From an uncultured Eubacteriales bacterium (lineage in GTDB: Bacteria; Bacillota; Clostridia; Christensenellales; Aristaeellaceae): a DNA stretch of 11,379 nucleotides. Below the pieces are notes generated by a model. That model worked only from the letters and a program-made list of their open reading frames with translations. It was not told the DNA's origin and searched no databases. Shown here piece after piece: positions 6,347 through 11,379 of the stretch. The stretch spans positions 1 through 11,379 of the forward strand of contig USDD01000083.1 in NCBI GenBank assembly GCA_900553265.1. The letters are read 5' to 3'. Each line of letters starts with the position of its first letter. The stretch's first letter is position 1. A program made the position numbers and the translations under genes.

Positions 6347-7846
6347 ATGTTGAAGCGTTTTCTGGCGGTACTGCTCCTGCTCTGTCTGAGCGCTTTGCCC
6401 GCGCGCGCAGGACAAACCGGTGACGAGCTGATGACCATTACCATCGCCGGCGAGTATGCTGACTATCTCTCCGCCAATTACGACGATCCCCTGCGTGAAT
6501 ACATCGAAGAGCGCTTCAACGTCGCCTTCGTGCCGCTTCAGATCGACACCACCGACGCGTCCTATTCTTATCGCCTCCGGGCCGCCGCCAATGAGTTCCC
6601 GGACGTGATGCTCTACGACGCTCAGTGGGACTTTCTCTATTTTGTTCAGGCCAACGCCCTGCGCGCGCTGCCGGACGTGCTGTCCGCCTATCCGAACCTG
6701 CGCCAGTACATCACCTATCCCTACGCGCAGAATCTGCAATACAACGGAAAGATCTGGGGTCTGCCCCGCAGTCTCTACGCCGAGGAGCAGCGCCTGCCCG
6801 GCTACTGCGTGCTGATCCGCAAAAGCTGGCTCGATCGGCTGGGCATGGACGAGCCCAAAACCATGGACGACTGGCAGACGCTGCTGCACGCCGTCCACGA
6901 GCTGGACGAGAGCGTAATTCCGCTGACGGCGCAGTCCCCCTGGGCGATGTTCAGCCTCACCTATTTCTACGCGCCCTATTCCAACACCTGGATCTGGGAG
7001 CCGGAGCGCAGCGCCTATGTGCCCGGCTTTTACTCCGACAGCTACAGCGCCCGCATCTCCGCGCTGCGCGAGCTCTGGGACGACGGCCTGCTGGATCCGG
7101 ACTTCATGGACGTAAACTGCGGACGGCCCACGGGCGTGGATCACTTTCTGCTCAATCAGGCCGCCTGCATCGTCTATCCCACGTCATTCCATCTGCTCTC
7201 GGCGGAGCTGCTGCACCGCTGGTCGCAGCTGTATCCCGATCTGCCCATCGAGGAGGAGGTCGCGGCGGCCTTCCTCCCCTGCGACGCGGACGGCCAGTAT
7301 TCCGAATCCCACGACCTGAACCTGTCGGCCATCTACTTCGGCGCCGGCGTCAGCGACGAAAAGCTGGATCGCATTCTCGCGCTGCTGGACTATCTCTGCT
7401 CCCCCGAGGGACTGACGCTGCGCCGCTTCGGCCTTCCAGACGTGGACTACGCCCTCGTAGACGGCCGGCCGGTCTCCCTGCTGGCGGACGGCGTGACGCT
7501 CTACGACAAGTATCCGTCCTATTCGCTGCTGCGCGTGCTGCCCAATCTGGACGAGGCCTACATGCGCAGCGATCCGTCGCTGCCGGCCTTCGCCGCGCTG
7601 CTCAATGAAAAGTGCGCCCAGTGGGAGGAGCTCTGCCGCCGGCAGCAGAAGCACTGGACGTCGCTGAAGGCCAACACCATTCTGACCTCCTCCGGCACCT
7701 ACTTCAACCCCAACCTGACGGAGATCAGCTTCCGCATGCTCACCGCGCCCGAGGGCGTGACCCGCGCCTTCGAGACCATTCGCAGGGAATTCGCCGAGCG
7801 GGGCATCGAGCAGCTGATTTCGAAGGTGACGCTCAATCTGCGATGA
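6347..7846 (+). CDS. Extracellular solute-binding protein encoded with the two-component system (probable sensory partner)
   Basis: A 499-residue protein of the CUT1/LplA-like binding-protein superfamily, recognised from YNGKIWGLPR (132-141), LIRKSWLDRLGMDEPKTMDDW (156-176) and LRELWDDGLLDPDF. Residues 1-21 form a signal peptide with an ARA signal-peptidase I site; Cys13 lies in the hydrophobic core and does not form a lipobox. Start chosen at ATG 6347, with GGAGG at 6337-6341 and 5-nt spacing; an upstream in-frame TTG at 6302 lacks a ribosome binding site. It is diverged from the transporter's own binding protein and has no adjacent permease. Its stop overlaps the kinase start (ATGA at 7843-7846), which couples their translation. 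I infer it binds the inducer sugar and contacts the kinase's external domain, but it could also serve the transporter as a second binding protein. Confidence 0.87.
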   Translation: MLKRFLAVLLLLCLSALPARAGQTGDELMTITIAGEYADYLSANYDDPLREYIEERFNVAFVPLQIDTTDASYSYRLRAAANEFPDVMLYDAQWDFLYFVQANALRALPDVLSAYPNLRQYITYPYAQNLQYNGKIWGLPRSLYAEEQRLPGYCVLIRKSWLDRLGMDEPKTMDDWQTLLHAVHELDESVIPLTAQSPWAMFSLTYFYAPYSNTWIWEPERSAYVPGFYSDSYSARISALRELWDDGLLDPDFMDVNCGRPTGVDHFLLNQAACIVYPTSFHLLSAELLHRWSQLYPDLPIEEEVAAAFLPCDADGQYSESHDLNLSAIYFGAGVSDEKLDRILALLDYLCSPEGLTLRRFGLPDVDYALVDGRPVSLLADGVTLYDKYPSYSLLRVLPNLDEAYMRSDPSLPAFAALLNEKCAQWEELCRRQQKHWTSLKANTILTSSGTYFNPNLTEISFRMLTAPEGVTRAFETIRREFAERGIEQLISKVTLNLR

Positions 7847-9639
7847 AAAAGACAATTCTGACCCGAACCGTGACCCACCGGCAGTTCGTCCGAATGGTGC
7901 TGTCCATCACGATTCTGCTGGTGGCCGTCATCATCCTGACCTGCGCCCTGTACGGCAAGGTCATCATCGCGCGCAACCAGACCTACGTGGAGGGCATGCT
8001 CACCCGCTATCGCGACAGCCTGACCGCGCAGATCGAGGAATACGTCCAGCTGGTGCAGACCGCCGCCTACGATGCGTCCGTCCGCGATTATCTTCAGGCG
8101 GAGGACGCCTACGCACGCCATCAGGCCGCCCAGCAGGTGAGCACGCTGTTTTCCAACCTGCAGATGGTGCAGACGGGCATCGACCAGTTCTTCCTGTTCC
8201 GCCCCGACGACCCGGAGACCTCCTACGCCAGTCTGGGCGCGCAGCAGGTTGCGCTGCTGGAAGGGCTGTGGCAGCGCGCCCGGCCCGGCGTGGTGGGCGT
8301 GTATTCCTACGCCTATGGCTACGACGGCGCGCCCGGCTCCGTCGCCGTCATCGGCAGCCCGGTGTTCAGCCTGAACCTGGACGGACGGCAGGCCGGCGTG
8401 CTCGGCGCGGTGGCCGTGGCCATCGACAGCCGGGTCATCGAGCGCAACCTTCAGGAATTCTACCTTCAGGAGGGCCTGCGCTATTCGCTGGTGGCCGCCG
8501 ACCGGACGGCCTTCCTCGGCCAGTCGCTGGAGATCTCCGAGGCGGATCTGAGCGCCGCCTTCGAAACCGGCCATCTGGAGCGGGACAGCTCCGGCTCCTC
8601 GCTGCTGATGACTGCCATTCCCGCCATGGACATGGTGCTGGTGGTGCAGACGGACAAGCTGGTGCTGCTGAAGGATCTGCTCACCATCACGCTGCTGGTA
8701 CTGGGCTTCGTGCTGTGTCTGCTGGCGGGCCTGCTGTCCATGGCCGGGCGCATCAGCCGGGAGATCACCCAGCCGCTGGCGCTGCTGACGGACGCGATCA
8801 AACAGATGGACGCGGATCCGACCCACATGCGCCACGTGCCCGAGGCCGGCAACGCCGATTTCCAGATGCTCTCCGCAAGCCTGAACCGCATGCTCCGCCG
8901 GGAGACGCGGCTGACCCACGAGCTGCTTGAGGCCAACCGCAATCTCTACGAGAGCGAGCTGACCCAGAAGCATCTGGAGCTGCAATTCCTGCGCAGCCAG
9001 ATCAACCCTCATTTTCTCTACAACACGCTGGAGACCATCCACTCCATCGCCGTGGTGCGCCGCGTGCCCGAGGCGGCGCTGGCGGCCAAGAATCTGGCCA
9101 AGCTGCTGCGCTACTCCATCAAGGGCGGCGAGATCATGCCGCTGGCCAGCGAGCTGGAGATCATCCAGTGTTATCTGTCCATCCAGCGGCTGCGCTTCGG
9201 CGACCGCATCCGCGCGGAGTTCGACGTGGAGGAATCGGTAAAAGACCTGTGCATTCCGCGCATGTGCCTTCAGCCGCTGGTGGAAAACGCGGTGGTGCAC
9301 GGTCTGGAATCGTCCATCGAGCCGGGCATGCTGTCCGTTGTCTGCCGAAGGGACGAGCGCAGCCTGTGGATCACCGTCCGCGATACGGGCGTGGGCATCG
9401 ACCCGGAGGAGCTGGCGCGCATCAACCGCCTGCTTTCGAACCCGTTTGAAAAGACGCCGCAGCAGGGCAGCATCGGCATGCTCAACGTCGCCCGGCGGCT
9501 TCATCTGTCCATGGGCGACGACTTCAGCATGCAGGTGGCCAGCGAGCGCAACCGCGGCACCACGGTGTCGCTGCGAATTCCGCTGGCCAAGCTGGAACAG
9601 AAAGGAGCGGGCGCGGATGTATCGAGTTCTGCTGGTTGA
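7843..9639 (+). CDS. YesM-type sensor histidine kinase
   Basis: A 598-residue membrane kinase. TM1 is about residues 16-38. Residues ~40-275 form a large extracellular domain of probable Cache type. TM2 is about 279-300, followed by a HAMP-like linker (300-353) and a coiled-coil stretch. The His_kinase domain carries the phospho-acceptor motif QINPHFLYN with His390. The HATPase_c domain has the N box LVENAVVHG (Asn482), DTGVGID (514-520) and the glycine box GSIGMLNVARRL (542-553). All catalytic residues appear intact. Start: ATG at 7843, overlapping the binding-protein stop. Its 3' end overlaps the regulator gene by 23 nt. YesM kinases phosphorylate the YesN regulator encoded next door. The signal is probably sugar, directly or through the upstream binding protein. 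Confidence 0.95.
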   Translation: MKKTILTRTVTHRQFVRMVLSITILLVAVIILTCALYGKVIIARNQTYVEGMLTRYRDSLTAQIEEYVQLVQTAAYDASVRDYLQAEDAYARHQAAQQVSTLFSNLQMVQTGIDQFFLFRPDDPETSYASLGAQQVALLEGLWQRARPGVVGVYSYAYGYDGAPGSVAVIGSPVFSLNLDGRQAGVLGAVAVAIDSRVIERNLQEFYLQEGLRYSLVAADRTAFLGQSLEISEADLSAAFETGHLERDSSGSSLLMTAIPAMDMVLVVQTDKLVLLKDLLTITLLVLGFVLCLLAGLLSMAGRISREITQPLALLTDAIKQMDADPTHMRHVPEAGNADFQMLSASLNRMLRRETRLTHELLEANRNLYESELTQKHLELQFLRSQINPHFLYNTLETIHSIAVVRRVPEAALAAKNLAKLLRYSIKGGEIMPLASELEIIQCYLSIQRLRFGDRIRAEFDVEESVKDLCIPRMCLQPLVENAVVHGLESSIEPGMLSVVCRRDERSLWITVRDTGVGIDPEELARINRLLSNPFEKTPQQGSIGMLNVARRLHLSMGDDFSMQVASERNRGTTVSLRIPLAKLEQKGAGADVSSSAG

Positions 9640-10882
9640 CGACGAGGCGTGGATCCTGGCCGGGCTTCAGGCCATGGTGGACTGGCGTGCGGAGGGATTC
9701 GAAATCTGTGCCGCCGCCTCCAACGGCGTGGAGGCGGAAAAGTGCGCGCTGGAGCTGCGCCCGGACTTCATCCTCGCCGACATCCGCATGCCCGGCTGCG
9801 ACGGACTGACGCTGCTTCAGCGCCTGCGCCAGGCCGGCTGCACAGCCATGTTCGCCATCGTCAGCGGCTACGCCGAGTTTTCCTATGCGCAGGAGGCCAT
9901 CCGCCTGGGCGCGTGCGGCTATCTGCTCAAGCCCATTGAGGAGGAGGAACTGCTCGCCCTGCTGCGCACGGTGCGCACCGCGCTGACGGAGCAGTACGAG
10001 CAGCTGCTGATGGGCGAGCTGGAGCAGGAGACGGGCCGCGTCGCCGCCCTCTTTCCCGAGGGCTGCTGGGTGACGAGCGTCTATGGCGACGGCGAAATCC
10101 CCGCGGAAAAGCAGGCGCTGCGCTGCCGCGTCAGCCGCCGTTCCACGCTGTATCTAAGCGAAGAAAAGCTGTTCGAATCGGAAAACGACGTGCCCGAGGG
10201 CTGCCGCGCCGGCATGGAGCGCTGCGTTCCCGGAGAAGGCGATCCCTTCCCCGCCGTGGCCGCCGCCTGCCGCGAGGCCTCGTGGCAGGGCTTTGTCCAG
10301 CCGGAGCGCAGGCTTTTCCGCCCGTCGGAGCTTGCGCATCCGCCCGTGGAGCCGGCCTCGCCCCTGCGCCTGATCGCGCTGTACCGCGAGCGTCTGCCCC
10401 ATGTCACGACGCGGCGGCTGTACGCGCTGTATCTGGCGTCCCGGGGCTGCGCCGACGACGTACCGCCCGACTCGCCGGAATGGCTGCTGGATCACTTCGA
10501 AAGCGCCGAAAAGCTGCTCGACTTCCTCGCGTCCGAGCTTCAACATCCGGAGGAACGCGCCGATGAAAGCGTTTCCATCGCCGCCTATCTGAAAAAACAC
10601 TTTCAGGAGGACGTTTCGCTGGACTCCGTCTCCCACGCCCTGTCCATGAGCGTCAGCAGCGTCCGCCGCACGCTTCAGCGCGAGACCGGCGAGACCTTCC
10701 AGCAGGTGCTCGTCGCGCTGCGCATGGAGCGCGCCAGCGTGCTGCTGAAGGAAAAGACGCTGAGCATCAACGAGGTCGCCTTCGTCTGCGGCTTCCACGA
10801 CGCGCTCTACTTCCGCCGTGCCTTCAAAAAACGCTTCGGTCTCACGCCGTCGGAATATCGCGCCCGCGCCGCCGCGAAATAG
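9617..10882 (+). CDS. YesN-type response regulator with AraC-family DNA-binding domain
   Basis: A 421-residue cytoplasmic transcription regulator. The receiver domain (about 1-120) has the acidic pair Asp8/Asp9, phospho-acceptor Asp55 (LADIRMPG), the switch Ser83 and Lys105 (LLKP). Residues ~125-315 are a variable linker with no motif I recognise. The last ~106 residues (about 316-421) form a tandem helix-turn-helix AraC domain: SLDSVSHALSMSVSSVRRTL for the first HTH, then SINEVAFVCGFHDALYFRRA and FKKRFGLTPSEYR. Start: ATG at 9617, with AAGGAG at 9602-9607, inside the kinase gene. Such regulators bind direct repeats and usually activate sugar importer genes. The likely target here is the repeat pair at 6223-6254 in front of the divergent importer operon. 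Confidence 0.95.
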   Translation: MYRVLLVDDEAWILAGLQAMVDWRAEGFEICAAASNGVEAEKCALELRPDFILADIRMPGCDGLTLLQRLRQAGCTAMFAIVSGYAEFSYAQEAIRLGACGYLLKPIEEEELLALLRTVRTALTEQYEQLLMGELEQETGRVAALFPEGCWVTSVYGDGEIPAEKQALRCRVSRRSTLYLSEEKLFESENDVPEGCRAGMERCVPGEGDPFPAVAAACREASWQGFVQPERRLFRPSELAHPPVEPASPLRLIALYRERLPHVTTRRLYALYLASRGCADDVPPDSPEWLLDHFESAEKLLDFLASELQHPEERADESVSIAAYLKKHFQEDVSLDSVSHALSMSVSSVRRTLQRETGETFQQVLVALRMERASVLLKEKTLSINEVAFVCGFHDALYFRRAFKKRFGLTPSEYRARAAAK

Positions 10883-10898
10883 CCCCGCTCCATAACGC

Positions 10899-10925
10899 AA
10901 AGCAGAGCGCATATTCCTGCTCTTT
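10899..10925 (+). terminator. Weak hairpin after the regulator gene, possible terminator
   Basis: AAAGCAG (10899-10905) can pair with CTGCTCTTT (10917-10925) around one bulged base, leaving an 11-nt loop, 16 bases after the stop codon. The stem is short and the following tract is pyrimidine-rich rather than T-rich, so this is only a candidate end of the sensor operon. Confidence 0.3.
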
Positions 10926-10986
10926 CCTCCCCCGTGCGAGTGATTCGCCGTACCTGCGACTCCACACCACGCGTCCTCCGCATCCA

Positions 10987-11016
10987 GAAATCCGCCCGCC
11001 GCAGCGAGCGGATTTC
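10987..11016. terminator. Hairpin between converging genes, possible bidirectional terminator
   Basis: GAAATCCGC (10987-10995) pairs perfectly over 9 bp with GCGGATTTC (11008-11016) around a 12-nt loop. It lies between the plus-strand regulator gene and the minus-strand membrane-protein remnant, where a shared terminator is expected. There is no clean T run on either side, so termination is uncertain. Confidence 0.5.
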
Positions 11017-11039
11017 CCTTATCTTCCTCTCGCCGCCTT

Positions 11040-11222
11040 TCAGAGCATCACGAAGATCCACGCCGCCGCGACGCAGGCGGGAAGATAGATGGCAAAGTGC
11101 AGGAGAGGCGATTTCGCGTTGTAGCCGAACATGTGCAGCCCCACCACGCTCTTCCGCTCGGGATAAAAATGAAAAAAGTTTGAGCGGCACAGCAGCACCC
11201 AGTCGAAGAAGAAAATGTCATA
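11040..11222 (-). pseudogene. 3' remnant of a membrane-protein gene interrupted by an insertion sequence
   Basis: About 60 residues remain. They read from YDIFFFDWVLLC through HFYPE and HMFGYNAKS to a final hydrophobic segment LLHFAIYLPACVAAAWIFVML, probably the last transmembrane helix. I do not recognise a named family, though the pattern looks like the conserved end of an integral membrane protein. The frame can be opened from an ATG at 11258, but its first ~12 codons (to about 11223) lie in the insertion-sequence end, have no ribosome binding site and look unnatural. I infer that the 5' part of the gene lies beyond the element, outside the window. Confidence 0.6.
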
Positions 11223-11230
11223 ACAGCTTG

Positions 11231-11379
11231 TCAAAATAGCCACATTGCGAACCTGCAATGCGGCTTCTTATACGATAAAAAGGCGGAAAAAAGCAGGCGC
11301 ATCCACTTGTGGATGGCGAGCTTCTTCAAATTCATCGCGGCAAATTTGAGCTTGACCCAGGCGGTAACCGCGGGCAGCC
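11231..11379 (-). mobile_element. End of an insertion sequence with transposase C-terminus (IS1182-like, partial)
   Basis: In the minus frame entering from the right edge, 48 codons read LPAVTAWVKLKFAAMNLKKL, then AIHKWMRLLF and further residues to WLF and a TGA at 11233-11231. The KFAAMNLKKLAIHKW signature is typical of the C-terminus of DDE transposases such as the IS1182 group. The last part of the gene and the element's terminal repeat probably overlap, and the end most likely lies at about 11221-11241. Only this end is in the window, so inverted repeats and a target-site duplication cannot be confirmed. Confidence 0.7.

Noticed and set aside
7612..7842. Upstream extension of the histidine-kinase frame
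   Set aside because: It lies within the binding-protein gene. The ATG at 7843 overlaps that gene's stop and begins a natural N-terminus with TM1.
7699..9504. Long minus-strand open frame opposite the kinase
   Set aside because: It is rich in Gln/His/Ala and mirrors the GC-rich kinase codons; no start signal or domain is visible.
9338..9616. Upstream extension of the response-regulator frame
   Set aside because: The receiver domain begins exactly at ATG 9617 with a good ribosome binding site; the upstream part is a shadow of the kinase.
11223..11258. First codons of a 72-residue minus-strand gene starting at 11258
   Set aside because: These bases belong to the insertion-sequence end and overlap the transposase C-terminus; no ribosome binding site is present, so the start is likely fortuitous.

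Overview
The window looks like a chromosomal carbohydrate-utilisation locus from a high-GC, gut-type member of the Clostridia. The pointers are AGGAGG-type ribosome binding sites, a CUT1 oligosaccharide importer without its own ATPase (LplA/LplB/YtcP type), and a YesM/YesN-type two-component system. The taxon is an inference from gene style, not from a marker gene.

Left end (1-494): the 3' part of a plus-strand gene for a probable exported protein. It meets the 3' end of a minus-strand glycoside hydrolase head-on. Both proteins stop looking natural within the same roughly 10 bases (about 365-375). This suggests a rearrangement, deletion or assembly junction that truncated both genes.

Minus-strand block (6172 down to 353), in transcription order: LplB-like permease (TTG start), YtcP-like permease, extracellular solute-binding protein, a rho-independent terminator hairpin, calcineurin-like metallophosphoesterase, and a GH27/GH36-like (clan GH-D) alpha-galactosidase-type hydrolase. 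The hydrolase carries three tandem 63-nt in-frame repeat units just after its putative acid/base Asp. The likely job is to import an oligosaccharide and process it in the cytoplasm. The energising ATPase must lie elsewhere.

Divergent control region (6173-6346): the minus operon has an extended -10 promoter whose -35 position is occupied by one copy of a perfect 10-bp direct repeat. The second copy lies 22 bp further upstream. This is the geometry of a class II AraC-family activator site. A separate sigma-A-like promoter faces the plus operon.

Plus-strand block (6347-10882): a second solute-binding protein with no permease partner, a YesM-type sensor histidine kinase (ATGA overlap) and a YesN-type response regulator with an AraC DNA-binding domain (23-nt overlap). 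The tight coupling suggests a three-component sensor in which the binding protein presents ligand to the kinase, and the regulator activates the divergent importer through the direct repeats.

Right end (10883-11379): candidate terminator hairpins, then a minus-strand remnant of a membrane-protein gene interrupted by an insertion sequence. The C-terminus of the IS transposase runs off the window. No tRNA, rRNA, CRISPR array or riboswitch was recognised. No gene-free stretch exceeds 300 bases; the longest are 6173-6346 and 10883-11039.
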